Notes: generated by a model from the letters alone, not told the origin. DNA of 64,000 nt from Nocardiopsis prasina DSM 43845 (GCF_000341265.1 NZ_ANAE01000096.1:28465-92464); one strand, 5' to 3'; shown: positions 50,814 through 59,760, counted from the first letter of the stretch. Numbers and translations are program-made.

Positions 50814-52418
50814 TTGAGCCACACCGACTACTCACAGATCTTCCTCTCCAGGGACATGTCCCAGGACCGGAGGATCCGCGAACTCCAGGAGAACCTGGAC
50901 GTCGCGTACTCGCAGATGGCCCGCGACCGCAGCCGTGTGCGGTCCGAGCTGAGCCGTGTCCGGGGCACGCTGGAGCAGCGGTTGGACCGGGTGTCCGCGA
51001 CCCTGGACGCCTTCATCGAGCTCAGTGACGTGCGCGCCACACTGGCGATGTTCGACAACGCCGCCATCGCCCGCCACCGCACCCTCCAGATGCTGAACGG
51101 AACCGCGCTTCCCAGCCTGGAACTCGAGGACGTCCCCGGGTACTGGCTGGTCCCGGCCGCCCGGGGCCTGCACTCCCTGTTGGGCGACGACCTCCCCCGA
51201 GCCCGCCTGCACTTCGACGAGGCGGCCCGCGTCGACCCGCTGCGCGCTCGCGGGTTCGCGGCTCTGACGGGCGCGCTCACCCGAGCCGAGCACGCCCGCA
51301 CCCTGGGCGAGAACGTGTCCGCGGACCTGCTGCCCCGCCTTCCCGATCCCGACTCCGAGGTGACCCGGTGCGAGCGCGCGCTGTGGATCCTCACCGCCGA
51401 CGGCTCCTTCGGGGACGACGCCCGCGAGCACCTGCTGCTGTCCACCCTGCGCGGCTGGCCCGGGGACGGGGTCCGCAGACCGCTGGTCGACGGATGGTTC
51501 GGCTCCGGCACTCCCGCCAACGGCCGGGGCGGGCGCCCCCGCGGACCGCGCGACTCGGGTGCCCTCCCACTCTCCACCACGGCCGCTCCGTGGCGCCAGG
51601 CCGCCTCCGACCTCGCCCACCTGCGCGAACGCATCAGCGGCATCACCGACGTGCGCGGGGAGGGCGCCACCTCCGAGACACTCGGTCCGGACCGGGCCAG
51701 CTCCGACTTCCTCCAGGACTCCCTGCGTCTGCTCGTGGAGGAGGGCAGCCCGGAGGAGGCTCCCCTGTTGGCCGACGCCAACCGTCTGCGCGCGGTGATC
51801 GAGAACAGTGGCCAGGACGAAACCCTTCCGGCGTGGAGCGACGACGTGGGAACGGTGGCCTCGCTCCTCCAGCAGGACCTGACCGGGGAGGACGCACCCC
51901 CGCAGCGCCGCACGTTCTCGCTGGTCCTCGTGCGTTCCGCCGTCCTGGACGCCGCCGAGGCACTCGCGAACCGGGCCAACGAACCGTGCCCGGAGACGGC
52001 GATCCTGAGGGTGCACGGGGCGGCGATCCAGCTGACGCCTTCCGGAGCGAACCGCCAGCAGGTCGAGGACACACGTGAGCGGCTGCGTCGGCGGGCCGTC
52101 CCCGAGGGTGGCCCCCGCCGGTCCTTCTGGGGCGCCTCCGCCGTCACCGGGGTCCTGCTGTTGCTCTCGGTGCTCACCGCCAACGGCCTTCTGTGGGTCC
52201 TGACCCTGGCAGGGGCGGCCTCCGCCGGATACGCCCTCTTCCTGTCCGAACGGGAGAAGGCAGACGTCGAGGGCGTGGTCCGGCACCAGAGCCGCCAGCT
52301 GGACCAGCAGGTGGACACGGCGGTCAGGGAGTGGCGCCGGACACGGTCGGAGACCGAGGAGCACGCGGTCGCGGCCCGGCACGACCTGGAGGCGATCCGT
52401 TCCCTGCTCGCCTCCTGA
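50814..52418 (+). CDS. Coiled-coil membrane protein of unknown function
   Basis: A 534-residue protein. Residues about 10-75 form a heptad-like coiled coil (RRIRELQENLDVAYSQMARD continuing through RSELSRVRGTLEQRLDRVSA). A middle region (about 80-430) is mostly helical, with the tetratricopeptide-like stretch GLHSLLGDDLPRARLHFDEA. Two adjacent membrane helices follow near residues 435-485 (SAVTGVLLLLSVLTANGLLW and LAGAASAGYALFLSEREK), and a final coiled coil with charged residues ends the protein. Start TTG 50814 has AAGGGAAC close upstream. The layout suggests a membrane-tethered scaffold. I do not recognise the family. It is divergent from the GH1 gene and convergent with corA. Confidence 0.7.
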   Translation: MSHTDYSQIFLSRDMSQDRRIRELQENLDVAYSQMARDRSRVRSELSRVRGTLEQRLDRVSATLDAFIELSDVRATLAMFDNAAIARHRTLQMLNGTALPSLELEDVPGYWLVPAARGLHSLLGDDLPRARLHFDEAARVDPLRARGFAALTGALTRAEHARTLGENVSADLLPRLPDPDSEVTRCERALWILTADGSFGDDAREHLLLSTLRGWPGDGVRRPLVDGWFGSGTPANGRGGRPRGPRDSGALPLSTTAAPWRQAASDLAHLRERISGITDVRGEGATSETLGPDRASSDFLQDSLRLLVEEGSPEEAPLLADANRLRAVIENSGQDETLPAWSDDVGTVASLLQQDLTGEDAPPQRRTFSLVLVRSAVLDAAEALANRANEPCPETAILRVHGAAIQLTPSGANRQQVEDTRERLRRRAVPEGGPRRSFWGASAVTGVLLLLSVLTANGLLWVLTLAGAASAGYALFLSEREKADVEGVVRHQSRQLDQQVDTAVREWRRTRSETEEHAVAARHDLEAIRSLLAS

Positions 52419-52433
52419 GCCCGCACACCCCGG

Positions 52434-53519
52434 TCAGAGCCAGTCGTTGCGTCGGAAGAGCAGATAGAGCAGCAGCGACGAGAGGAACATGAAGACCAGG
52501 ACGAGCGGCCAGTTGAACACCCAGTGAAAGCCGGGCTGGGGGGCGATGTTCATGCCGAAGATCGACGCGATCAACGTGGGGACGACCAGGATTCCGCCCC
52601 AGGACGAGACCTTCTTCATCGCCTCGTTCTGGGCCTGGTCGACCAGGTTGCTCTCCACGGTCATGATGTTGCTCAACAACTGGCGGAACCCCTCGACGTG
52701 ATCCCTGGCGGCCGCCACGTGATCGGCCACGTCGCGCAGGTGTTCCCTCAGCTCTCCCCTGTGGTGTTCGCCCGGCCGGGGCATGTTGGGACCGAACCGC
52801 TCCGGGCTGTCCAGGGGTTCCATGATCTCCTCCAGGACGCGGCCGAGCGGGTCGACCGCCCGTTGCAGCAGGATGATCTGTCGGGCCAGCCTGTAGGTCC
52901 GCTGGGAGGCGTCCCGAGCCCCCGCGAAGACGGCGCTCTCCACCTCGTCGATGTCCTCCTGGAGGGCCGCGACGACCGGCGCGTAGTCGTCCACGACCCG
53001 ATCCAGGACCGCGTAGATCACTCCGAGGGCGCCGTGGCCCATCATGTGGGGTTTGGCCTCCAGGCGCGCGCGGATCCGCTCGAAGTCCACCGAGGGGTCG
53101 TGGCGGACGGTGATGACGACGTCCCGGGTGCCGAAGACGTGCACCTCGCCGACACGGATCGTCTCCTTGTCCTCGTCGTAGGTGGCCGGGCGCAGCACCA
53201 GGAAGAACACGTCACCGTAGGTCTCGGCCTTGGGCCGCTGGTGGGCGACGATCGCGTCCTCCACCGCCAGGCGGGGCAGGTGGAACTCGCGGGCGGCCTC
53301 TCGGAGCTGGTCCCGGTTGGGCTCGGTGAGGCTCACCCAGGCCCCGAGTGAGGGGTCGGCGCGCACCGCCGCGTGCGCCTCGGCGAGGGTGGCCGCCTCG
53401 CGCTGTCGCTCACCGGAGCGGTACAGGACGATCCGGCACTCCCCCGGGGGCGCGTCGGCGGGGAGCGCGGCCTCCGCCCGGCCCAGCGCCATGGTGCGTT
53501 CGGGCGCGGATTCGGTCAT
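52434..53519 (-). CDS. corA: CorA-family magnesium/cobalt transporter
   Basis: A 361-residue protein with a long cytoplasmic N-terminal domain, helical stalk and two C-terminal membrane segments. The family signature GMN is present in IASIFGMNIAPQPGF, followed by the second membrane helix WPLVLVFMFLSSLLLYLLF and a short basic tail. The N-terminal 40 residues are an actinomycete-type extension. AAGGG lies about 8 bases before ATG. CorA pentamers form Mg2+ channels gated by cytoplasmic Mg2+. Single-gene transcription unit. Confidence 0.92.
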   Translation of the reverse strand: MTESAPERTMALGRAEAALPADAPPGECRIVLYRSGERQREAATLAEAHAAVRADPSLGAWVSLTEPNRDQLREAAREFHLPRLAVEDAIVAHQRPKAETYGDVFFLVLRPATYDEDKETIRVGEVHVFGTRDVVITVRHDPSVDFERIRARLEAKPHMMGHGALGVIYAVLDRVVDDYAPVVAALQEDIDEVESAVFAGARDASQRTYRLARQIILLQRAVDPLGRVLEEIMEPLDSPERFGPNMPRPGEHHRGELREHLRDVADHVAAARDHVEGFRQLLSNIMTVESNLVDQAQNEAMKKVSSWGGILVVPTLIASIFGMNIAPQPGFHWVFNWPLVLVFMFLSSLLLYLLFRRNDWL

Positions 53520-53579
53520 GGTGTGCCCTTCCCTGCCTGACCTGACCTGCCCGATCCTGACGCGGGGTCGGCGCGGGCG

Positions 53580-53599
53580 CGCCCCGACACGCCGGGGCG
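53580..53599. terminator. Short GC hairpin downstream of the AlkB-like gene
   Basis: CGCCCCG (53580-53586) pairs with CGGGGCG (53593-53599) around a 6-base loop, 35 bases past the stop of the minus-strand AlkB-like gene and 60 bases before corA. A plausible terminator. Confidence 0.5.
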
Positions 53600-53633
53600 A
53601 CCGGGGGAGGCCGGGAACCGGTGGTGTCCGGGG

Positions 53634-54296
53634 TCAGCCGGGCAGGCCGGAGGCCCGGATGGTGATGTTGAGCCTGCCGTCCAGCCCGAGGGCGGGGTCG
53701 GCGGTACCCGGCCGGGTGCGGGGGACCCCGTGGTAGGCCATGCGGGAGGGCCCGCCGAAGACGAACAGGTCCCCGCTGCGGAGTTCGACGTCGGTGTAGG
53801 GGCGGGTGCGGGTCTCGGTGTTGCCGAACCGGAAGACGCAGGTGTCACCGAGGCTGAGGGAGACCACCGGGGCCGGGGAGCGTTCGTCGCGGTCCTGGTG
53901 CATGCCCATGCGGGCGTCGGCGTCGTAGAAGTTGACCAGGGCCACGTCGTGGGGGTCACCCTCGTACGGGGCCTCGTAGGCGGCCTCGACGGCGCGGACG
54001 GCGAGCTCACCGAGGAGGTCGGGGAAGGGCTGGACGGGGGTGCCGTCGGGCAGGGTCCGAGAATAGGAGTAGGGGACCCAGTGCCAGCCGAGTGAGGTCA
54101 TGGAGACGCTCATGACCCCACCGCGCGGCATGGGGTGGCGGCGTGTTCCGGCCGGGCCCCGGGCCCACTCACGGCACCTGCGGACCAGGGCGGCCTGGGT
54201 GTCCGGGGTGAGCCAACCGGGCAGGTGCACCGCGCCCGGGGCGACGGAGACGGGCGGTCGTCCGAACAGCGCATCGTCCATGGGTCCATCATGCAC
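53634..54296 (-). CDS. alkB: AlkB-like 2-oxoglutarate/Fe(II)-dependent DNA repair dioxygenase
   Basis: A 220-residue protein of the AlkB family, which oxidatively removes alkyl groups from DNA bases. The iron ligands are in MGMHQDRDE (HxD) and SRMAYHGVP (distal His), and the 2-oxoglutarate-binding arginine block is RLNITIRASG. The segment GDTCVFRFGNTETR is the family beta-strand core. ATG 54296 with GAGGG five bases upstream is preferred; ATG 54281 is an alternative. Stand-alone gene; no adaptive-response regulator is adjacent. Confidence 0.88.
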   Translation of the reverse strand: MHDGPMDDALFGRPPVSVAPGAVHLPGWLTPDTQAALVRRCREWARGPAGTRRHPMPRGGVMSVSMTSLGWHWVPYSYSRTLPDGTPVQPFPDLLGELAVRAVEAAYEAPYEGDPHDVALVNFYDADARMGMHQDRDERSPAPVVSLSLGDTCVFRFGNTETRTRPYTDVELRSGDLFVFGGPSRMAYHGVPRTRPGTADPALGLDGRLNITIRASGLPG

Positions 54297-54309
54297 GGCC
54301 CTCGATGCG

Positions 54310-54366
54310 TCCGCCCGGGAAGGCGCTCCGGGCGGAGGCCGCGCCGCCCGGAGCCCGGTCGGGCGG
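54310..54366. terminator. Two consecutive GC hairpins after the 600-residue membrane protein gene
   Basis: TCCGCCCGG (54310-54318) pairs perfectly with CCGGGCGGA (54328-54336), and CCGCCCG (54344-54350) pairs with CGGGCGG (54360-54366). They occupy the 72 bases between the minus-strand gene ending at 54369 and the AlkB-like start, and probably terminate the former. Confidence 0.55.
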
Positions 54367-54368
54367 GG

Positions 54369-56171
54369 TCAGCGGCGCATGAGGTCGCGGATGTTGACCA
54401 CCAGCAGCACGACCACGATCAGGACGATCGGGACGGTGATGGCGATGCGCCAGTCCGCGATGAAGGCGGCGACCACGCCCACGATCAACCCGATGACCAC
54501 CGCGGCGATCGCGATCCCGGTCAGGTACTGGACGAAATTGCGGCGCGCGACGGAGTCGATCGCGGCGAAGGCCAGGACCACTCCGAGCATGGCCCAGAGG
54601 GTCATCTGTCCGTGGAGGAGGAACAGCGTCAGCGCCAGCGAGATGAGCAGCAGCGGTGTGCTCAGGGCGACCCACAGGTGAAGGAAGCGGTTGGCACGCT
54701 GCTCGCCGGAGGCGTAGGGCATGTGGGGCGCCTTGAGGTGCCCGGTCGGGGACGGCACCAGCGGGGTCTGGCTGTCCAGGGAACGCAGGAGGGTGTCGCG
54801 TTCGTCGGCGAGCAGGGCCCGCTTCTCGTAGATCTCCGCCAGCTCCTTCTCCAGTCCCTCGATCCGCTGACCGTACTCGCGGGCGCGCGGCCGGGAGGCG
54901 GCCTCCCGGTCCAGGGCCATGCGGGCCGAGTCGAGCTGGCGGAGGCTGTCGCGGCGGCTGACGACGTCGCCGTCCAGTCGGCGCAGACGCGACTCCAGGC
55001 CGCGCACGTGGGCGCGCAGTTCGGAGCGTGCGGCGGTCTCGGTGGGCGCGACCTTCTGGAGCCCGACCCATGCCAGCGGATCGGCCCAGGACCGGCGGAT
55101 GGTGCCGTCACGCTCGTACCGGGGACCGCTGGGGGCGCGCTCGCCCTCGAAGAAGTCCCGGGTGTCACGTCCCCACAGGCCGCGGAAGCCGCGCACCCAG
55201 GGGGTGTCCTCGTCGATCAGGACGGCGTTCCACTCGCGGTCGCCGCCGGGGCCGAGCCGTTCGCCGTCGCCGCGCGCGTAGTCGACGAAGGGGACCCCGA
55301 TGCCGTGCCGGTTGATGGCGGCGTCGGCGCGGAACAGCCGCTGCGTGAACCGGCGCCAGCCGCGCACGAGGCCGCGCAGGAAGGCGGGGTCCACCTGGAT
55401 GAGGTAGTCGCCGGGGAGCATCTGGTGCGAGTGCGAGCCCGCTCCGACGTAGATGACGGGGTGGACGCCGTCGCGGTGCAGGTCGGGGTCGGCCCAGGAA
55501 CGGCGCAGGTCGTCGCCGTGGTACTCGTGCGAGGACGCGCCGACCCACACCGGCCGGGTGGTGCCGTCGGGGTTCTCCACCACGTAGACGGTGACGCGCT
55601 CCCAGTCGGCCTCGTGGTCGTTGACCCCGCCGTAGATGGTGCGCCAGTCGTTCATGGCGTAGAAGAACCAGTACTGGAGGACGATGTAGCCGCCCTCGCG
55701 GGTGACGCGTCCGTAGTAGGTGGCACCGCCGTTGTCCACGCGCTCGCGGTAGCGGGTGACCGCGGCGAAGGTGACGCCGCCGGGAACCGCGCCCCGGATG
55801 AGCAGGGAGAGCTTCATCAGGATGTCGAGGACGCGGCCGAGCACGCCCACTGCGGCCAGACGGCCGCTCTTGGGGATCACTGAGCGGGCGATGCCCTTGA
55901 AGCGCCGGGCCTCCTCGCGCAGCGACTCCTCCTGGACGAAGCGGAGGTGCTTGTGGCGGCCCGGCCACTCCTCCTCGGCCTGGGAGAGCCGGTCGAGGGT
56001 CAGCTCACCGGCGGGGACGATGACGCTTTCGCGTCCGCCGGGCTCCTCGATCCAGAGGCTGCAGCTGCGTACGTAGGCGTCCACTTCGGTGGGGAAGAAC
56101 AACTCCCCCTTGGTGCACATGAGCACCGGTTCGTGGGCGCGCAGGAGTTCGAGGTCAGATTTGGCCGCCAT
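54369..56171 (-). CDS. 600-residue membrane protein with a Vps62-like N-terminal domain
   Basis: The first 350 residues contain the blocks ILQYWFFYAMNDWR-like VLQYWFFYAMNDWRTIYGGV, NDHEADWERVTVYVVENPDG, SSHEYHGDD and VIYVGAGSHSHQM. These resemble the Vps62/DUF946-type proteins in which YWFFY...NDHEADWE and GSHA motifs recur. A coiled coil follows (about 395-475, RSELRAHVRGLESRLRRLDG onward), then a cluster of about four membrane helices in the last 110 residues (LWVALSTPLLLISLALTLFL, GIAIAAVVIGLIVGVVAAFI and IAITVPIVLIVVVLLVVNIR). Biochemical role unknown. ATG 56171 lacks a clear ribosome site; no better start is available. Confidence 0.7.
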   Translation of the reverse strand: MAAKSDLELLRAHEPVLMCTKGELFFPTEVDAYVRSCSLWIEEPGGRESVIVPAGELTLDRLSQAEEEWPGRHKHLRFVQEESLREEARRFKGIARSVIPKSGRLAAVGVLGRVLDILMKLSLLIRGAVPGGVTFAAVTRYRERVDNGGATYYGRVTREGGYIVLQYWFFYAMNDWRTIYGGVNDHEADWERVTVYVVENPDGTTRPVWVGASSHEYHGDDLRRSWADPDLHRDGVHPVIYVGAGSHSHQMLPGDYLIQVDPAFLRGLVRGWRRFTQRLFRADAAINRHGIGVPFVDYARGDGERLGPGGDREWNAVLIDEDTPWVRGFRGLWGRDTRDFFEGERAPSGPRYERDGTIRRSWADPLAWVGLQKVAPTETAARSELRAHVRGLESRLRRLDGDVVSRRDSLRQLDSARMALDREAASRPRAREYGQRIEGLEKELAEIYEKRALLADERDTLLRSLDSQTPLVPSPTGHLKAPHMPYASGEQRANRFLHLWVALSTPLLLISLALTLFLLHGQMTLWAMLGVVLAFAAIDSVARRNFVQYLTGIAIAAVVIGLIVGVVAAFIADWRIAITVPIVLIVVVLLVVNIRDLMRR

Positions 56172-56442
56172 GATTCGGACCAAGTTAGTGCATGGAAAGG
56201 AACGTGCGCGCCCTGGGACGCGCTGCGGCGGGGTGGGACGTGTCATGCCGCCGATCGGTCCGGGCTGGTCCGCATCGGGTCCGACGCCGTCACCGTTCCC
56301 AGGCGACGCTCCTCGTTCCGGTGGTCCCACCACTGGCGCGGGGCCGGGGGCGCTGACCCGCTCACCCTTGGGTGGCGGCACGGTGACGGTCCCCCGCCGC
56401 GCCGCGTCCACCCTCTTGGGGGCACGCGGCGAGGGACCGGGT

Positions 56443-57537
56443 TCAGGCGGCCCGCTCGGGCTCGCGGTCGTGCGGGCCCTCGTCGGCGGGCGCCGAGGGG
56501 AACCGTACTCGGTCCACGATCTCCGGGAGGGGCGCACCGGTGTGCCCGCCGCCCGGGGCGTTCGCCGGAGCGGTGCCGTGGCGGCGCGTCCGCACGGGCT
56601 CGCTCCGGGGGACGGCGGGCCGGGGACTGCGGTCCCCCCGGGCGGCGCCGATCCCCGCGACCACCACCAGGGCCATGCCCACCAGCTGCACGGTGACGGG
56701 TGCCTGGCCGATGACGATCATGCCCATCACCAGGGCCACGGCGGGTTCGAGGCTGGAGAAGGTGCTGTATCCGGTCCGGCTCATCCTCTGGAGGGCGATC
56801 ATCTCCAGCAGGAACGGCACCATCGGGAAGAGCAGAGCGATGAGCAGCGTGAACACGATGAGTTCGAGGTTCGGTTCGGCGATGGCGGCCGGGGCGCCCA
56901 GGGGTGCGGTGACCAGCGCGCCCACGGTCATCGCCAGGGCGAGGCCGTGCACGGCGCCGAACCCGGCACCGACTCGTTGCGTGAGCACGATGTAGCCGAC
57001 CACGCAGACCGCACCGGCCAGCGCGAAGCCGATGCCCGCAAGGTCGAGTTCGCTCTGCCAGGGGCGCGTCAGGCAGACCACGCCGACCACGGCCGCGACG
57101 ATCCACACGAGCTCGCGGCGGCGGCGCATGGCCGCGACGGCGACCACGAGGGTGCCGAGGAACTCGATGGAGGTTGCGGTGCCGAGCTCGATCCGCGCCG
57201 TCGCCTCGGAGTAGAACAGCATCATCCCCGCGCTCGCTGTGCCCAGGATCACCACGGCACCCAGCTCGCGCGGTGTCGCCGCGCGCACGGCCCGCCACAG
57301 GGAGGGACCGCCGAGCACCAGGAGAAGGAGCGCGGCCCACGTCAGCCGGAGCCAGGTGACCGTCGCCGGACTCGCGTGGGCGAAGGCGGTCACGGCCAGG
57401 GCGCTGCCCGTGTGCAGCGTGAACATGGCGACGAGCAGCATCAACGGCGCCGGGACCCGGATCCGGGCACGGCGGGGCGAGGAGAGGAAGGAGGGGATCA
57501 CCCGACCATTGGACTCATTTCGTTCGTTTCTGTCCAC
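56443..57537 (-). CDS. EamA/RhtA-type drug/metabolite exporter
   Basis: About 364 residues with ten hydrophobic segments arranged as two EamA repeats, e.g. LMLLVAMFTLHTGSALAVTA, VVILGTASAGMMLFYSEATA, AGIGFALAGAVCVVGYIVLT and STFSSLEPAVALVMGMIVIG. The LEPAVALVMGM block is typical of RhtA-like amino-acid and metabolite exporters. The C-terminal 60 residues are a polar tail. GTG 57537 has no good ribosome site and GTG 57501 is an alternative. It is divergent from the LysR regulator at 57573 with a dyad between them, the usual exporter-regulator arrangement. Confidence 0.85.
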   Translation of the reverse strand: MDRNERNESNGRVIPSFLSSPRRARIRVPAPLMLLVAMFTLHTGSALAVTAFAHASPATVTWLRLTWAALLLLVLGGPSLWRAVRAATPRELGAVVILGTASAGMMLFYSEATARIELGTATSIEFLGTLVVAVAAMRRRRELVWIVAAVVGVVCLTRPWQSELDLAGIGFALAGAVCVVGYIVLTQRVGAGFGAVHGLALAMTVGALVTAPLGAPAAIAEPNLELIVFTLLIALLFPMVPFLLEMIALQRMSRTGYSTFSSLEPAVALVMGMIVIGQAPVTVQLVGMALVVVAGIGAARGDRSPRPAVPRSEPVRTRRHGTAPANAPGGGHTGAPLPEIVDRVRFPSAPADEGPHDREPERAA

Positions 57538-57543
57538 GGACTG

Positions 57544-57559
57544 ATGGTTGACGAACCAT
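57544..57559. promoter_or_regulatory. LysR-type dyad between exporter and regulator
   Basis: ATGGTT-GACG-AACCAT is a perfect 6+6 inverted repeat in the 35-base gap between the divergent EamA and LysR genes. A third half-site-like TGGTTGATGG overlaps the regulator start. It is the probable binding site of the LysR protein; both genes would have very short or no leaders. Confidence 0.6.
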
Positions 57560-57572
57560 GTAGTTTTGGTTG

Positions 57573-58493
57573 ATGGATTTCACGCGACTCCGCCTGCTCG
57601 TCGAACTGGAACGACTCGGGACCATGGCCGCCGTGTCCGAGGTCACAGGCATGAGTACGTCGGCCGTCTCGAAGCACTTCGCCGTCCTGGAGAAGGAGGC
57701 CGGGGTTCCCCTCCTCGCCCCGGACGGGCGGCGGGTGCGGCTCACCCCCGCGGGGCGCCGACTCGCGGAGCACGCCGTGGACATCCTCGCCCGGGTGGAG
57801 GCGGCCCAGGCCGAGTTCGACGGCGACACCGACCCCGTCGGTCGCGTCGACCTGGTGATGTACACGTCGGCGGCGCCGATCGTGCTCCCCGCGGTGCGCC
57901 GTCTGCGGCGCGACCACCCCGGGATCGACATCCGTCTGACCGAGTACGAGTCCGACCAGGCGCTGGATCTGCTCCAGGACGGGGGCGCGGATCTGGGGGT
58001 GGTGTACCAGTACAGTCTTCTCCCCCGGGAATTCCCGGGCACGCTCACGGTGTACCCGGTGGGCACTGAGGCGCTCCTGCTCTCCCAGCCCTCCGAGGGG
58101 GCGGACAGTCGGACACTGACCCGGCGCCGCTTACGCGAGCTCGCCCACGCCTCCTGGATCGCCAGCCCCTTCCGAGGGGACGAGGAGGCGCTCCTGCAAC
58201 GGATGTGCGCCGATGCCGGGTTCACCCCGAGGATCAGGCACCGCGTGGACACCCTGGAGCTGTTCGAGGAGCTGGTGGCCACCGGTGTGGGCGTGGGCGT
58301 GGTGCCACGGCTGTCGACCTCCACCCGGCGCGGGGTCGCGCATGCGCCCCTGGGAGAGCTGGGCGGCTTCCGCCAGGTGTACCTCGCCGGGCGCACCGGC
58401 GGTTGGGCCTGGCGGCCGATCCGCGTGGTGGCCTCCTACCTGCACCAGGCCGCCGAGGACGTGTTGGACGAGGTGGCGCCGCTCCCCTTCTGA
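57573..58493 (+). CDS. LysR-family transcriptional regulator
   Basis: A 306-residue LysR-type regulator. The N-terminal winged HTH is RLRLLVELERLGTMAAVSEV followed by TGMSTSAVSKHFAVLEKEAG, and the C-terminal effector domain is a periplasmic-binding-protein fold (VDLVMYTSAAPIVLPAVRRL onward). ATG 57573 has no Shine-Dalgarno, suggesting a leaderless or near-leaderless mRNA, common in actinomycetes. It probably controls the divergent EamA exporter and itself. Confidence 0.9.
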   Translation: MDFTRLRLLVELERLGTMAAVSEVTGMSTSAVSKHFAVLEKEAGVPLLAPDGRRVRLTPAGRRLAEHAVDILARVEAAQAEFDGDTDPVGRVDLVMYTSAAPIVLPAVRRLRRDHPGIDIRLTEYESDQALDLLQDGGADLGVVYQYSLLPREFPGTLTVYPVGTEALLLSQPSEGADSRTLTRRRLRELAHASWIASPFRGDEEALLQRMCADAGFTPRIRHRVDTLELFEELVATGVGVGVVPRLSTSTRRGVAHAPLGELGGFRQVYLAGRTGGWAWRPIRVVASYLHQAAEDVLDEVAPLPF

Positions 58494-58531
58494 CCCCGCC
58501 GCCAAGGAGACGGCTCCCGGGAGCCCCCGGT

Positions 58532-59461
58532 TCAGCCCGCGATGGCGAAGGGACCCACCGAAGGGACCGGGACCTTGCTGGCGGCCTCGCGGATCGCGGT
58601 GAGCAGCGGCTCGGGGGTGGACCCGGCCCGGGACAGGACGACGATGTGGCGGCGCGCGGTCTCGCGTACCCCCCGTACGACGATCTGCGGGTGGTTGAGC
58701 CCGGTCCACGCCAGCCTCGGCATGAGGGCGACCCCCAGGCCCGCCTGGACCATGGAGAAGACGGCGCTGAAGTCGTCGACCGTGTGCACGACCCGGGGCT
58801 GGAACCCGGCCTGGTTGGCGGCGGCCGTCACGCAGGAGTTCCAAGCCGTACCCGGACCGGACATGATCCAGTCCTCGTCGGCCAGGTCCTCGGCCAGGTG
58901 CAGGCTGGTCCGGGTGGCCAGGGGGTGCTGGTAGGGCAGGATCGCGTCGAAGAGCTCGACCATGACCGGATCGCTGCGGAAGTCCGGGTCGCCCGCCGCG
59001 GGCAGGTGGCTGGTGGACATGGTGACGGCCACGTCCAGTCGGCCGGAGCGCACCATTTCGGCGCTCTCCTCGGGTTCGGCCTGCACGACCTCGAAGTTCC
59101 AGCCGGGGTGGCTGGTACGCAGGCGGGCCAGGGCCGGGGCGACGAGGTCGCTGATGCCGGTGGAGAAGGAACCCACCCGCACGACACCGCGGTCGCCGTC
59201 GGAGTACTCGGCCAGGTCGGCGGCGGCGCGCTCCATCTCCGCGAAGATGACGTGCGCACGCTTGAGCAGGACCCGGGCGGCACCGGTGAGCAGGAAGCGA
59301 CGGCCCTGGCGTTCGACGAGGGGGACCCCGGCCTCCTTGGCCAGGGCGGCGAGCTGCTGGGAGACCGCCGACGGAGTGACGTTGAGCGCCTCCGCGGTGG
59401 CTGCCACCGTGCGGTGGTGGTCAAGGGCCTGAAGGAGCTGCAACCGCCGAACGTCGATCAT
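58532..59461 (-). CDS. LysR-family transcriptional regulator, orphan
   Basis: A 309-residue LysR protein. The HTH is LQLLQALDHHRTVAATAEAL followed by NVTPSAVSQQLAALAKEAG, and the effector domain begins GVVRVGSFSTGISDLVAPAL. Its 5' end is preceded by CCTAA-T-TTAGG (59465-59475), a palindrome suitable for autoregulation. It is convergent with the other LysR gene and has no obvious target except perhaps the GNAT gene across the 300-base gap to the right. Confidence 0.88.
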   Translation of the reverse strand: MIDVRRLQLLQALDHHRTVAATAEALNVTPSAVSQQLAALAKEAGVPLVERQGRRFLLTGAARVLLKRAHVIFAEMERAAADLAEYSDGDRGVVRVGSFSTGISDLVAPALARLRTSHPGWNFEVVQAEPEESAEMVRSGRLDVAVTMSTSHLPAAGDPDFRSDPVMVELFDAILPYQHPLATRTSLHLAEDLADEDWIMSGPGTAWNSCVTAAANQAGFQPRVVHTVDDFSAVFSMVQAGLGVALMPRLAWTGLNHPQIVVRGVRETARRHIVVLSRAGSTPEPLLTAIREAASKVPVPSVGPFAIAG

Positions 59462-59708
59462 GCTGCCTAATTTAGGACAGAACGAACAGGTTTCGATGGT
59501 GTTCCGGTCTGATTACCGACTCTTTGATGGTGATTCCTTACACATCGTCCACCAGTGTCCGCTTCCGGTCGCACCGGAGCACCCTGAAGAAAGATTTCAT
59601 TTTTTTCTCCATCAGAGATGTCGCGCAGGCTTTTTCCCCGTGTCGCCCCCGCTCCGGTTGATACCGGCACGTACAGTCAGACCCACAGCTCAACCAAGGA
59701 GGTGCGGA
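59462..59708. other. AT-richer divergent promoter region between LysR and GNAT genes
   Basis: It holds no gene. Notable are the palindrome CCTAATTTAGG at 59465-59475 next to the LysR start, a T-rich tract TTTCATTTTTTTCTCC near 59596-59611, and a second run CTTTTTCCCC near 59630-59639. The tracts could be promoter elements or an intrinsic termination signal ahead of the leader ORF at 59709. Confidence 0.45.
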
Positions 59709-59753
59709 GTGCACCTTCCCAGGGACAGCACCCCATGCTGGTGGAACGGGTGA
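59709..59753 (+). CDS. Fourteen-residue leader peptide with tandem Trp codons
   Basis: GTG 59709 has a perfect AAGGAGG with a 6-base spacer and encodes MHLPRDSTPCWWNG followed by TGA at 59751-59753. The GNAT gene begins 7 bases later and has only a weak GAGAAGAA site, so it is probably coupled to this leader. Adjacent Cys-Trp-Trp codons are a classic arrangement for ribosome stalling in attenuation; whether a Trp- or Cys-dependent switch exists here is unproven. Confidence 0.5.
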   Translation: MHLPRDSTPCWWNG

Positions 59754-59760
59754 GAAGAAA

